This document shows positions 17,320-26,450 of a DNA stretch of 64,000 bases, piece by piece. The stretch comes from Glaciecola sp034112105 (GTDB lineage Bacteria > Pseudomonadota > Gammaproteobacteria > Enterobacterales > Alteromonadaceae). Made by a program: the position numbers and the translations under genes. The notes below the pieces were generated by a model. It made no database searches. It saw only the letters and a program-made list of their open reading frames with translations, and was not told where the DNA came from. Location: contig JAWUVZ010000125.1 in assembly GCA_034112105.1 (NCBI GenBank), positions 15,364 to 79,363 on the forward strand, in the 5' to 3' direction. How positions within the stretch are numbered: the first letter of the stretch is position 1; every line of letters begins with the position of its first letter.

Positions 17320-18462
17320 CCAGCTTTTCGGGTTGAGCGCTTTACCTTTATGGCGAATTTCAAAGTATAAGCCTGAACGTGCTTGACCGCCGCTACTTCC
17401 AACTAGACCAATAGTTTCGCCTTGTAGGACGGGATCCCCGGGTTGTTTCAATAATGCTTGATTACGGCCATATACCGTCATATATCCCTCGCCGTGATCA
17501 ACTATGGTCACCAAACCAAATCCTTTCAGCCAGTCTGCATATAGTACCTTGCCATATTGGACTGCAAGTACCGGAGAGCCTTCGATACTATTAACGACAA
17601 TGCCTTTCCAGCGAACTTGCCCTTGCCTTCTTTTACCAAATAGCTGCTGGATTTCCCCTAAGGCAGGCCGAGTTAGTTTACCTTTCGATTGCGCCAATCC
17701 AACCAACACCACATCTTCATCTTTTGATCTGCTTCTAGCATCAATTTCAGCCTGTTCAATGGCGTTAAATAACGAACGTTCTTCTTGTTGAAGTTGGCTA
17801 ACCCTGGCGGTGTCTGATCTGATCTGTTGGTCTAATTGTTTTAGCTTCTGATGGCGTGACGTTTGTTGTTGTCTTAATTGACTACTCTGTTGCTTTTGAG
17901 TCACCAAAAAAACTTCCAAACGCTGTGTCTTATCTGCTAACTTAATATTTAATTGTTCAAGTTCAGTTACAAGCATTCTAAATTTGCCAATCTCTTGCTG
18001 ACGCGCTTTGTTTAGATATTCATAATACGTTACGGTACGCTCAAATCGTCCAGCATCATCTTGATTAAAAAACATTTTAGCAAAATCATAATTGCCTGCC
18101 ATAAAAGCAGACTTAAGCTGACCGGCCAACTGTTTTTGTTGCGCTTTAATAACGTTTGAAATTCTTAGCTTTTCGTTTTCAAGCTCAACCTTTTCGCTGC
18201 GTGTCGTTTTTAATGATTGGTCAGTTTTATTCAATTGCGTAGCGGTTTTAGCTATTTCAAGTTCGGCAAGTTTCAGTTCTTGCTGTAAACGCTCCGACGA
18301 TTTAAGTTTTTTGTCGAGTTGTGCTTGCGTATTTTTTATCTTTTCTTGAATAGTAGCTAAGTCGGAGTCTTGCGCCAACACTGGAGGAATGAGCAAAAAA
18401 AGCCCAGCAACTAACCAGAAGCCGCCGACACTACGCACTGTTGTTTTTATGCTCAACTTCAT
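17311..18462 (-). CDS. envC: Murein hydrolase activator EnvC
   Basis: The 383-residue periplasmic protein has a signal peptide (about 1-30, GGFWLVAGLFLLIPPVLAQ), a long coiled coil (about 35-240) and a C-terminal LytM/M23 domain (about 265-383). The zinc-binding and catalytic residues of active M23 peptidases are missing: RWKGIVV lacks the first His and SGLYFEIRHKG replaces HLHFE. This matches EnvC, which activates the amidases AmiA/AmiB at the septum through FtsEX rather than cutting peptidoglycan itself. It follows gpmI after 23 bases, a pairing conserved in E. coli. Its end overlaps the convergent Nramp-like gene. Confidence 0.94.
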   Translation of the reverse strand: MKLSIKTTVRSVGGFWLVAGLFLLIPPVLAQDSDLATIQEKIKNTQAQLDKKLKSSERLQQELKLAELEIAKTATQLNKTDQSLKTTRSEKVELENEKLRISNVIKAQQKQLAGQLKSAFMAGNYDFAKMFFNQDDAGRFERTVTYYEYLNKARQQEIGKFRMLVTELEQLNIKLADKTQRLEVFLVTQKQQSSQLRQQQTSRHQKLKQLDQQIRSDTARVSQLQQEERSLFNAIEQAEIDARSRSKDEDVVLVGLAQSKGKLTRPALGEIQQLFGKRRQGQVRWKGIVVNSIEGSPVLAVQYGKVLYADWLKGFGLVTIVDHGEGYMTVYGRNQALLKQPGDPVLQGETIGLVGSSGGQARSGLYFEIRHKGKALNPKSWLK

Positions 18463-18485
18463 TAGATTGCCTTTAAAGACTCAGA

Positions 18486-20021
18486 TTAGCTCGTTTTCAA
18501 TGTCATTATCGTTTTACCTGTCATTTCAGCTGGTTGTTGCATGCCCATCAAATGCAACATTGTTGGTGCCACGTCGCTGAGTGTACCACCGCTTCTGGCT
18601 GTCGCGTCGCGACCGACATAAATAAATGGAACCGGTTCACTCGTGTGCGCCGTATGCGATACACCTGTTTTAGGGTTGATCATTTGTTCTGCATTACCGT
18701 GGTCGGCTGTAATCAAACATTCTGCACCAACTTCTGTTAATGCTTCAACAACGCGTCCAATGCAATGATCGACAGCTTCACAAGCTTTGATAGCAGCGCC
18801 CAAGTTACCGGTGTGGCCAACCATATCGCCATTAGGGTAGTTGCAAATAATCACATCGAATTCTTGTGATTTAATTGCCGCAACTAACTCATCAGTCAGC
18901 TTTTCTGAGTTCATTTCTGGCTGTAAATCATACGTTGCCACGTCTGGTGAAGGGATCAATATACGTTTTTCGCCAGGATATTCGTCTTCTTTGCCACCGC
19001 TATAGAAAAACGTAACATGGGCAAATTTTTCAGTTTCACTGATGCGTAGCTGAGTCTTATCATTCTTAGCCAACCACTCGCCCATTACATTGACAAGAGG
19101 TGTTGGCGGGTATGCGCATGGTACAGGTAAATTCGACTCATATTCGGTTAACATCATAAACTCTGCATGGGCTACTCTACTGCGTTCAAATCCACTAAAA
19201 TTGGCATCAACCATCGCATGCGACATCGCTCGTGCACGGTCTGATCTAAAATTCATAAATAAAATAGCGTCGCCGTCGTCAACACCAGTATAACCATCAA
19301 TAACAGACGCTTTTACGAACTCATCATTTTCATCACGAGCGTACGCTGCTGCGAGCGCTTCAGATGCTGTTGCATAATTGAACTCAGCCTGCGCTGAAAC
19401 AATTAAATCATAAGCTTGCTGGACTCTATCCCAGCGGTTATCGCGATCCATTGCAAAGTAGCGTCCGACGATACTAGCAACTTGACCTACGCCTAGTTGG
19501 GCAAACATTTTTTGTGCCGCTTCTATCGACGGGCCAGCACTTCTTGGTGGTGTATCTCGGCCATCTGTGAACCCATGTAAATAAATTTTCTTTGCGCCTT
19601 TTTCGGCGGCTAATTTTGCAGCGGCAAATAAATGTTCTTCATGCGAATGGACGCCTCCAGGTGATAATAACCCCATAATGTGCACCGATTTATCCGCAGC
19701 AACGGCTTTTTCAATAGCAGCCACAATAGCCGGATTAGTTTCAAAGCTGCCATCCCTGATCGCTTTGGTAATTCTGGTAAAATCTTGGTACACAACACGC
19801 CCTGCACCCAAGTTAACGTGACCCACTTCTGAATTGCCCATTTGTCCATCGGGTAAACCCACATCCAGACCTGATCCAGATATTAACGTACTCGGCTTGT
19901 TTGCAAATAAGTTATCTATCACAGGAGTATTAGCTAACGCGATAGCATTGTTAGTGGTTTCTTCTCGATATCCCCAACCGTCTAATATGATAAGAGCTAA
20001 TGGTGTTTTAGTGTGTGCCAT
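18486..20021 (-). CDS. gpmI: 2,3-bisphosphoglycerate-independent phosphoglycerate mutase
   Basis: GpmI interconverts 3- and 2-phosphoglycerate using two manganese ions. I choose ATG at 20021 (511 residues), preceded by AAGGTT, because MAHTKTPLALIILDGWGYRE matches the family start; upstream in-frame starts would add unrelated residues. Key elements: the metal motif LDGWG (14-18), the phosphoserine in GNSEVGHVN (about 63-70), HGFTDGRDTPP, and the C-terminal DHGNAEQM metal site. It is upstream of envC in the same operon. Confidence 0.97.
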   Translation of the reverse strand: MAHTKTPLALIILDGWGYREETTNNAIALANTPVIDNLFANKPSTLISGSGLDVGLPDGQMGNSEVGHVNLGAGRVVYQDFTRITKAIRDGSFETNPAIVAAIEKAVAADKSVHIMGLLSPGGVHSHEEHLFAAAKLAAEKGAKKIYLHGFTDGRDTPPRSAGPSIEAAQKMFAQLGVGQVASIVGRYFAMDRDNRWDRVQQAYDLIVSAQAEFNYATASEALAAAYARDENDEFVKASVIDGYTGVDDGDAILFMNFRSDRARAMSHAMVDANFSGFERSRVAHAEFMMLTEYESNLPVPCAYPPTPLVNVMGEWLAKNDKTQLRISETEKFAHVTFFYSGGKEDEYPGEKRILIPSPDVATYDLQPEMNSEKLTDELVAAIKSQEFDVIICNYPNGDMVGHTGNLGAAIKACEAVDHCIGRVVEALTEVGAECLITADHGNAEQMINPKTGVSHTAHTSEPVPFIYVGRDATARSGGTLSDVAPTMLHLMGMQQPAEMTGKTIMTLKTS

Positions 20022-20112
20022 GATTAACCTTGAAATTTTGGTATATGAAAAAGAATAAGCCCACGGTAAAGTTATCAATAAAACGCTGCCTTATAAACTG
20101 TTTATGCTAATT

Positions 20113-20126
20113 TTTATGCGCATAAA
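20113..20126. promoter_or_regulatory. 14-bp perfect palindrome in the gpmI/yibN divergent promoter region
   Basis: TTTATGCGCATAAA is a perfect inverted repeat, about 90 bases upstream of gpmI and 175 upstream of yibN. It is AT-rich with a GCGC centre, compatible with a dimeric regulator site. I cannot name the factor. No strong promoter hexamers could be assigned in the 280-base region. Confidence 0.35.
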
Positions 20127-20301
20127 CATAAATATTTTTTCATAACATAGAATTTTGTCGAGTTAAAACGGTTCTTATACCTGCACTTAGCGTATTAAAA
20201 TTGAAAAGAATTGCAGATGAAACCGCATAAATGCTGGTTTCTATCCTGTTTTTCTATATACTTTGCGAACTTCAAATAGTAACAGGACGATAGAGTTTTT
20301 T

Positions 20302-20736
20302 ATGGACCAGATAATAGAGTTTGCTACCAGTACGACGTTGATTTCAATCTTATCAATCGCTTGGGTAGCTATAGTAGTACTTATCATTTATTCCTACGTT
20401 GGTGCAGCATTGTCGCCAATTAAAGAACTTTCTACGCATGATGCTACCTTGCTGATGAATAAAGAAGACGCAATTGTACTAGATATTCGCGTGGCAAAAG
20501 AATTCAAAGCAGGACATATATTAGGTTCCAGGCAGCTAAAAGCCGAAGAACTTAAAAACGGAGACTTCGCAAAGCTTGAAAATTCAAAAGATAAACCCAT
20601 TATTGTAGTCTGCGCAATGGGTGTTTCAGCGAAAAAAACAGCTGCACAATTGCTAAAAGTAGGCTTTGAAAAAGTCACCGTTTTAAAGGGCGGAATGAAC
20701 GCATGGCAGTCAGCCAGCCTTCCCGTCTCTAAATAA
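20302..20736 (+). CDS. yibN: Rhodanese-like protein YibN
   Basis: The 144-residue protein has an N-terminal membrane helix (ISILSIAWVAIVVLIIYSYV, about 14-34) and a rhodanese domain with the active-site loop CAMGVSAKKTA (Cys near residue 108). The ATG at 20302 follows AGGACGATAG. E. coli YibN has the same length and the same SILSIAW start, and lies at the same place next to grxC and secB. Rhodaneses transfer sulfane sulfur; for YibN, links to membrane protein insertion have been proposed. The genuine substrate is unknown. Confidence 0.93.
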   Translation: MDQIIEFATSTTLISILSIAWVAIVVLIIYSYVGAALSPIKELSTHDATLLMNKEDAIVLDIRVAKEFKAGHILGSRQLKAEELKNGDFAKLENSKDKPIIVVCAMGVSAKKTAAQLLKVGFEKVTVLKGGMNAWQSASLPVSK

Positions 20737-20750
20737 GAGAAAAAATTAAT

Positions 20751-21008
20751 ATGCAAATAGTAGAGTTATATACTAAAGGTCATTGTCCATATTGCACACG
20801 CGCAAAAGCGTTGTTAAGTCAAAAAGATGTTACGTTCACTAATTTTGAAATAGACATTAACCCAGGCTTACGCCCAGGCATGATTGAACGTGCTAACGGC
20901 AGTTCAACGGTTCCGCAAATTTTTATTGGTGAAACACATGTAGGCGGCTGCGATGAATTATTCGCATTAGAGTCAACTGGCAAGCTAGACGCTCTGCTGC
21001 AAGCATAA
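20751..21008 (+). CDS. grxC: Glutaredoxin 3
   Basis: This small 85-residue glutaredoxin reduces disulfides and glutathione mixed disulfides in the cytoplasm. The redox site CPYC is at 13-16 (KGHCPYCTRAK), the cis-proline motif TVPQIFIGE is near 59-67, and GGCDEL follows. The gene starts 14 bases after yibN and ends upstream of a clear terminator, so yibN-grxC forms a transcription unit. Confidence 0.97.
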   Translation: MQIVELYTKGHCPYCTRAKALLSQKDVTFTNFEIDINPGLRPGMIERANGSSTVPQIFIGETHVGGCDELFALESTGKLDALLQA

Positions 21009-21057
21009 GCAAGCAAGATCTGGGCGTTTGTTCATTGACCGCTTATTCAAACAATTT

Positions 21058-21085
21058 AAAAGGTTATGGACTCATAGCCTTTTTT
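21058..21085 (+). terminator. Intrinsic terminator after grxC
   Basis: AAAAGGTTATG (21058-21068) pairs with CATAGCCTTTT (21073-21083), with one G-U pair, a 4-base loop and a T-rich tail. It separates yibN-grxC from secB. Confidence 0.8.
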
Positions 21086-21131
21086 CATTTTTAAACAACA
21101 TAACGATAACAAATATCGATAGGAACTATTC

Positions 21132-21653
21132 ATGGCTGAAGAAAACAACACACCAGCAGCACCCGCAGCACCAGAACAAGCATCACAAGGCGCACAATTT
21201 AGCGTTCAACGTATCTACACAAGAGACATTTCGTTTGAAACGCCTAATAGCCCAGCTATTTTTCAAAAAGAATGGAAGCCAGAAGTAAAGCTTGACATCG
21301 ATACGCGCACAAACGAAATCGAAACCAATTTATACGAAGTTGTTTTGTCTGTAACTGTTACAGCATCGCTTGGCGAAGACACCGCATTTTTATGCGAAGT
21401 TCAGCAAGCAGGCATTTTCGCTCTCGGCGATATGCCAGATCAAAATAAAGCGCATACTTTAGGCTCATTCTGCCCAAATATGCTTTTCCCATATGCGCGG
21501 GAAGCTGTTTCAAACTTAGTTAACCGTGGCACCTTTCCGCCACTTAATTTAGCCCCTGTAAACTTTGATGCCATTTTTGCAGCGTACATGCAAAAACGTG
21601 CAGAACAGAGCGCAGCAGCTGACGCTCCAGCGGCTCAACAACTTGATTCATAA
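21132..21653 (+). CDS. secB: Protein-export chaperone SecB
   Basis: SecB binds unfolded precursors and hands them to SecA. The 173 residues contain the conserved FSVQRIYTRDISFETPNSP (about 23-41), the VTVTASLG strand and FLCEVQQAGIF. The C-terminal FPPLNLAPVNFDAIFAAYM is diagnostic. The N-terminal extension is Ala/Pro-rich. TAGGAACT lies before the ATG. It is followed 18 bases later by gpsA, as in E. coli. Confidence 0.98.
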   Translation: MAEENNTPAAPAAPEQASQGAQFSVQRIYTRDISFETPNSPAIFQKEWKPEVKLDIDTRTNEIETNLYEVVLSVTVTASLGEDTAFLCEVQQAGIFALGDMPDQNKAHTLGSFCPNMLFPYAREAVSNLVNRGTFPPLNLAPVNFDAIFAAYMQKRAEQSAAADAPAAQQLDS

Positions 21654-21671
21654 AGAGTTGAGAAGCAATTA

Positions 21672-22682
21672 ATGGATAACAGGTTTGAGTCAAACACCGC
21701 CGTCATTGGTGCCGGTTCTTATGGCACTGCCTTAGCGTTTGTATTGGCTCGAAATGGTAATCCAACGGTATTGTGGGGACGTGATGAAAAACACGTTTCT
21801 GCAATGCGTATAACTCGCAGTAATGATAAATACCTGCCAGATGCTATATTTCCTGACGCCCTCGTAGTCTCATCTAATCTAAAAGAAGTACTACAGAGCG
21901 CCAGAGACATACTTGTTGTTGTTCCTAGTCATGCGTTCAAAGGGACCTTAGAAGCAATCAAGCCATATTTAAATCCTCAACATAGATTAGTTTGGGCTAC
22001 TAAAGGTCTCGAACCTGGTACTGGAAGAATATTGCAAGAGGTCGCCTTAGATATTTTGGGTGATAATATTCCTTTTGCTGTCGTCTCTGGTCCAACATTT
22101 GCTAAAGAAATGGTTGCGGGCCTACCCACGGCTATTACGCTGTCTTCAACTGACGCTGAACTGTGTGAATCATTTTCACAAAAACTGCATTGTTCTAAAG
22201 GTTTCCGAGTTTACAAAAACGATGATTTAATTGGTGTTCAATTAGGCGGAGCAGTTAAGAACGTCATTGCAATAGGCGCTGGTCTAGCCGACGGCTTAGG
22301 CTTTGGTGCTAACGCGCGAACGGCTTTAATTACACGCGGACTAGCTGAAATGAGCCGACTTGGCTTGGCCATCGGGGCAAAACAAGAAACCTTTATGGGC
22401 ATGGCTGGTCTTGGAGATTTAGTCTTAACTTGCACTGACAATCAATCTAGGAACCGACGCTTTGGTCTAGCTTTAGGCCAGGGAATGACGGTAGACGCAG
22501 CAATAGAAAGTATTGGCCAAGTCGTTGAAGGATATCGTAACACCGACGAAGTAAGATTGCTTTCACAATCCAATGGCATCGAGATGCCTATTTGTGAGCA
22601 AATATACCAAGTGCTATATAAAGGCAAGTCAGCTAAAGCAGCTGCTGTTGCATTGTTAAGCCGCGAACAAACCCAAGAATAG
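21672..22682 (+). CDS. gpsA: Glycerol-3-phosphate dehydrogenase [NAD(P)+]
   Basis: GpsA reduces dihydroxyacetone phosphate to sn-glycerol-3-phosphate for phospholipid synthesis. The 336-residue protein has the Rossmann motif GAGSYGTALA (about 13-22), VSGPTFAKEM, the catalytic lysine region GGAVKNVIAIGAG (about 190-203) and NARTALITRGLAEM. Conserved order secB-gpsA and a short gap to trmL suggest an operon. Confidence 0.97.
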   Translation: MDNRFESNTAVIGAGSYGTALAFVLARNGNPTVLWGRDEKHVSAMRITRSNDKYLPDAIFPDALVVSSNLKEVLQSARDILVVVPSHAFKGTLEAIKPYLNPQHRLVWATKGLEPGTGRILQEVALDILGDNIPFAVVSGPTFAKEMVAGLPTAITLSSTDAELCESFSQKLHCSKGFRVYKNDDLIGVQLGGAVKNVIAIGAGLADGLGFGANARTALITRGLAEMSRLGLAIGAKQETFMGMAGLGDLVLTCTDNQSRNRRFGLALGQGMTVDAAIESIGQVVEGYRNTDEVRLLSQSNGIEMPICEQIYQVLYKGKSAKAAAVALLSREQTQE

Positions 22683-22721
22683 TCCTCCGACTCATATATT
22701 AACGTTAGGTAGTATACATTC

Positions 22722-23195
22722 ATGTTCCATATTGCTCTATTCGAACCGCAAATTGCTCCCAATACGGGTAACGCTATAAGACTATGTTCGAACAATGGGT
22801 GCCATTTGCATCTCATCGAACCTTTGGGCTTTAGTATGGAAGAAAAGCAACTGAGACGAGCGTCACTCGATTACCGCGACCTTGCTAACGTGACTATTCA
22901 TAAAAATTATGATGCATTTTTGCAAGAGATGGGTAACAGAAGAATTTTTGCATTAACCACCAAAGGTTCAATTCCACATGACCAACCCACCTACCAGGCA
23001 GATGATGTGCTTCTATTTGGTTCAGAAACCTCAGGGTTACCCGACGAGATCCGTAACGCTTTTGCTCCAGGCAATCGTATTAGGATCCCGATGTTAGCTA
23101 ATGCTCGTAGCCTAAACCTGTCCAATTCAATCGCTATTGTAAGTTACGAAGCATGGCGTCAACTTGGTTTTAATATGCCTAATATAGAGTCGTAG
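22722..23195 (+). CDS. trmL: tRNA (cytidine/uridine-2'-O-)-methyltransferase TrmL
   Basis: This 157-residue SPOUT enzyme methylates the 2'-O of the wobble base in tRNA-Leu isoacceptors. The start FHIALFEPQIAPNTGNAIRLC is diagnostic, with LFGSETSGLP (about 103-112) and the knot segment IRIPMLANARSLNLSNSIAIV near the C terminus. The gene follows gpsA after 39 bases, matching the neighbourhood of E. coli yibK. Confidence 0.95.
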   Translation: MFHIALFEPQIAPNTGNAIRLCSNNGCHLHLIEPLGFSMEEKQLRRASLDYRDLANVTIHKNYDAFLQEMGNRRIFALTTKGSIPHDQPTYQADDVLLFGSETSGLPDEIRNAFAPGNRIRIPMLANARSLNLSNSIAIVSYEAWRQLGFNMPNIES

Positions 23196-23349
23196 ACGAC
23201 CACTTAATCCCGATAATAACTGACTTTTCCTTTTTTACACGCTTAATACCCTATCCATATAAAGTAAATGCTCATTGCATTCAGGTTTTATTCAGTTACT
23301 AGGCTTTATCCTCAACAATACATAAATAATACAAATTAATACGCCCATC

Positions 23350-23871
23350 ATGATCAAACAAACGAGTGTACTACTTTTTCTATTAGCAACAATGAATGCG
23401 ACCGCTGGCGATCGCTTCACTATTTTTGCCAAACAAGAGTTTAACTACACGGACAATATTTCAAGCATTGGTGTTTCCAGTATTATGGGCGGTCATCACC
23501 GTAATTTGCAAAGTGAAGTGATTACTTCAATTAATAGCGTTACTGTTATCGATCAGTTTGGCTACGAACGAGCGTATTATGGTTTAGATTTAGGTGTCCG
23601 ATTTGGTTATTTTAGTGACTTATTCATGTATTTTGAAGGCGGTTTCGATGTATTTGAAGCGATCTTCAAACATGACGATGACGCCCCTTATTTTGATTAT
23701 GATGACAGATATAACTCAAATAATTTAGATGGTTACGCTTCTTTTGGCGCTGGTGTTCAAGCTGGAAATCTGCGTGTTGAAGGATTTGTGAAAGCGCGCC
23801 AAATAGATTCTGATTACTGGGAAGCTAATAGAAGTCTCTTTTACGGAATGCAGCTTTCACTTGCGTTCTAA
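23350..23871 (+). CDS. Exported protein of unknown function, small beta-barrel-like
   Basis: I do not recognise a family. The 173 residues begin with a signal peptide (IKQTSVLLFLLATMNATA, cleavage near residue 19). Next come alternating aromatic strands (YYGLDLGVRFGYFSDLFMYFEGG) and an Asp/Tyr-rich segment (HDDDAPYFDYDDRYN). The C terminus MQLSLAF ends in Phe, the usual outer-membrane barrel signature. The overall pattern resembles small outer-membrane barrels. It stands alone between trmL and the convergent pldB-like gene. Confidence 0.68.
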   Translation: MIKQTSVLLFLLATMNATAGDRFTIFAKQEFNYTDNISSIGVSSIMGGHHRNLQSEVITSINSVTVIDQFGYERAYYGLDLGVRFGYFSDLFMYFEGGFDVFEAIFKHDDDAPYFDYDDRYNSNNLDGYASFGAGVQAGNLRVEGFVKARQIDSDYWEANRSLFYGMQLSLAF

Positions 23872-23905
23872 AAAAATCAACCTAAATAGTAGTAAAGCAG
23901 TTACA

Positions 23906-24934
23906 TCACGGCGTTGACAAATAAGTTAAAATTTTAGTTAAAGCTGGCACCCTAAACTTGTCTTTTTCGAAGAACAATTCATGCAATGCCTCTGGGATTA
24001 GCAATGATTCGCAGTGCTTAATATCATTAATTACTTGCTCAATATCTTCTTTGGCTACAACGGTATCGGCGCCAGAATAGACAACAAGGCAAGGAACACT
24101 AATTTTATTCGCTTGCTCTCGTATTTCTTGCATAGCAATTAGTGATGCGTAAAGCCACTCATAAGTAGCACCACCTAATTGTAACTCCGTCTGCTGTGAA
24201 TAGGTTTTGCGAAAAATCTCATATCTAATCTGACTGCTCATCAAACAGTTTTTATAAAACGCAGTCGGTATGTAGTCAGTATGCCCAAAGAAATAACTCG
24301 TCTTTTTGCCTCGCAGCTTATTATAAATAACACCAAATCTAACTAACATAGTCCCGAACCAAGGTGGAACTGGAGCCGTAATCCCAAACATTGGCGAACA
24401 AAAAACAGCTTTGGAAAATAAATGGGGTTGCGACTTTACGAGTAGCGCTCCGATTGCGCTGCCCATCGAATGACAGAGTAGATGAAGAGGTGGATATGGT
24501 TGTTCAAGTATGCCGCCATCACTACTCGACCTATTTTTCGCTGCCTTGATATACTTTTCGCAAAGCATCGGCACTAAAACGTCCTCGATTATACTTTTAA
24601 AATCGGTAACATACTGATTAAAATCGTCGATATAGCCAAGCTGAGGATTCTCTTTTAGCCGTGTAGAGAGGCCTTGACCACGGTGGTCATGAATAAACAC
24701 CGAATGCCCATTTTGGTATAAGTCGTAAATGAGTTCAGCGTATTTGGCTGCACATTCAACGCGTCCCGAAGAGATCACGATTATTGATTTTGCTTCGTTG
24801 TGATGAGCATATCGATAGTGCAGCGAAGTACCGTCGCCTAGCCTCCAAAAACCGGATATCATACTATTTTCAAACCAAGGCTTGATTAAGGTATCAAACT
24901 TTTCGGGTAATTCGGTTTCTTTGGTTAATTGCAT
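23906..24934 (-). CDS. pldB: Alpha/beta hydrolase, lysophospholipase L2-like
   Basis: The 342-residue serine hydrolase has the nucleophile elbow LCHSMGSAIGAL (Ser near residue 169), FIHDHRGQGLSTR (about 89-101, typical of PldB/monoglyceride lipases) and a C-terminal catalytic His in EALHELFFEKD. E. coli PldB (340 residues) removes the remaining acyl chain from 2-acyl lysophospholipids at the inner membrane. The gene starts 7 bases after the cpxA stop, so it is probably the third gene of a cpxR-cpxA-pldB operon, linking a lipase to envelope stress signalling. PldB identity is probable, not certain. Confidence 0.82.
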   Translation of the reverse strand: MQLTKETELPEKFDTLIKPWFENSMISGFWRLGDGTSLHYRYAHHNEAKSIIVISSGRVECAAKYAELIYDLYQNGHSVFIHDHRGQGLSTRLKENPQLGYIDDFNQYVTDFKSIIEDVLVPMLCEKYIKAAKNRSSSDGGILEQPYPPLHLLCHSMGSAIGALLVKSQPHLFSKAVFCSPMFGITAPVPPWFGTMLVRFGVIYNKLRGKKTSYFFGHTDYIPTAFYKNCLMSSQIRYEIFRKTYSQQTELQLGGATYEWLYASLIAMQEIREQANKISVPCLVVYSGADTVVAKEDIEQVINDIKHCESLLIPEALHELFFEKDKFRVPALTKILTYLSTP

Positions 24935-24941
24935 TTAATCG

Positions 24942-26450
24942 CTATGTTGGTTTGCTTGCAACAGGTAAACGTATTATCACTGATAAGCCAGTTAAAGGCG
25001 ATTGTTCTTCAAAACTTCTTTCACATTGTGCGCTGCCCGCTTGACTACTATCTTTGTCAAAACGCACTTGAGCATGGCGCGCCGAAGCATAAAGACTGCC
25101 GCCATGCGTTTCGATCGCAGCTTTAGCAATAGATAAACCGAGCCCGGCTCCTTTGCTGACTTCATGCACTTGATAGCTGCCGCGAAAAAATGGGTCAAAC
25201 ACGGTTTTTAACTCGGTAGCGGACATACCTGCGCCGTCATCCTTAATCACAATTTCAACAAAATCTATAGCTAAACTGTTGGATACAATATTGAGCTCAC
25301 AACTTACTTCTTTGACGGCAAAACGAATGGCATTGCGAACGATGTTTTCAATCGCACTTATAAGTAACTGCATGTCGGCGTTAATACTAATGTCAGGAAT
25401 AGTGCCGACAATGAGTGCTTTATTCATTGCCCTGGCCTCAAAACGCGCATCTTGCAACACACCATCTAAAACCGAAACCAGTGTCATTTCTTGCAGTTCA
25501 ATTCGTTGCTGAGAGGCGTTTATTTTGGCCAGAGTCAGCACTTGGCCAATCATCTGATCCATCTTAACAATTTCGTTTTCAATTCGTGATAAATGCTTAG
25601 TGTCCAAGTTACTGAGCGCACCATCAGGGTTAGTGTTGATCTGGTCCTCTAACAAGGCGACTGCTAACTGCAAACGGGTCAATGGTGTGCGTAATTCATG
25701 CGATACGTTTGCCATCAGTTGCTTTTGACTATCGATCAAGCTTTGCAGACGAACCGCCATCGTATTGAAATCTTCCGCTAAATTACCCACTTCATCTTTT
25801 CTATTTTCAAGACCTTCAATGCGAGTCGTCAAATCGCCTTTAGCCAAGCGGTTACTCGCTAAACGCAAAGCGCCCAATGGTTTTGTGATACTTAGCACCA
25901 GCCCAAAGCAAAATACCGTGCTGAGGAAAATAGCTAACACCAAGCCAGCAATCGCCACTTTAGAGCGAGACATCACATTTCTTTCCGATCGCAATAGTAA
26001 GCGCCCGATAAAGATGTTGTATTCTGAGGCATTGAAGAGCAACGTATAAGGACCAACAAACTCCATATTGTTGAGTCTTATAAGCAACGGACTATCACTT
26101 TCAACAAACGCGGTTAACTCATCTATATTGCGAGATAGGGGGGTAGGAAAACTAGTATGACGCTTACTGGTATTGCGATTAATAGCCACGATATGAAGAC
26201 CATTGCGTTGCCCTAACCTGCGCAATGATTGGTTTAGATTGTTACTGCGCTCGACTACTCTGGTTAACCGCTGCATCGCTAACAACGTCTCAGACTCTTG
26301 TTCCTGGCTTACTGCATTTACTTCCAAGACGTCAGTTAATTGCTTCGCTAAGAAAAATGAGCTCAGTACAATAACTAATAATGCAGTCCAAAACCAAATA
26401 AAAACGCGGCCAAATAACGAATTGAAAGGATTAACCTTGGATAATTTCAT
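24942..26450 (-). CDS. cpxA: Envelope-stress sensor histidine kinase CpxA
   Basis: The protein has 502 residues: a first membrane helix (about 17-36), a periplasmic domain (to about 160), a second helix (about 165-187), HAMP (about 188-240), HisKA with the phospho-acceptor in MANVSHELRTPLTRL (His about 249) and an HATPase domain with the DDGAGMS and GAGLGLSIAKAA boxes. It is longer than E. coli CpxA (457) and ends in an extension about 30 residues past the G-box region. Its start overlaps the cpxR stop by one base. CpxA assignment rests on domain order, the cpxR partner and the divergent CpxP-like gene. Confidence 0.88.
   Translation of the reverse strand: MKLSKVNPFNSLFGRVFIWFWTALLVIVLSSFFLAKQLTDVLEVNAVSQEQESETLLAMQRLTRVVERSNNLNQSLRRLGQRNGLHIVAINRNTSKRHTSFPTPLSRNIDELTAFVESDSPLLIRLNNMEFVGPYTLLFNASEYNIFIGRLLLRSERNVMSRSKVAIAGLVLAIFLSTVFCFGLVLSITKPLGALRLASNRLAKGDLTTRIEGLENRKDEVGNLAEDFNTMAVRLQSLIDSQKQLMANVSHELRTPLTRLQLAVALLEDQINTNPDGALSNLDTKHLSRIENEIVKMDQMIGQVLTLAKINASQQRIELQEMTLVSVLDGVLQDARFEARAMNKALIVGTIPDISINADMQLLISAIENIVRNAIRFAVKEVSCELNIVSNSLAIDFVEIVIKDDGAGMSATELKTVFDPFFRGSYQVHEVSKGAGLGLSIAKAAIETHGGSLYASARHAQVRFDKDSSQAGSAQCERSFEEQSPLTGLSVIIRLPVASKPT

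Noticed and set aside
21028..21288. 86-codon frame before and into secB
   Set aside because: Overlaps the grxC terminator and the secB start in another frame; Lys/His-rich low-quality sequence and no ribosome site.
25765..26049. 94-codon plus-strand frame inside cpxA
   Set aside because: Antisense shadow of the HAMP region of cpxA.
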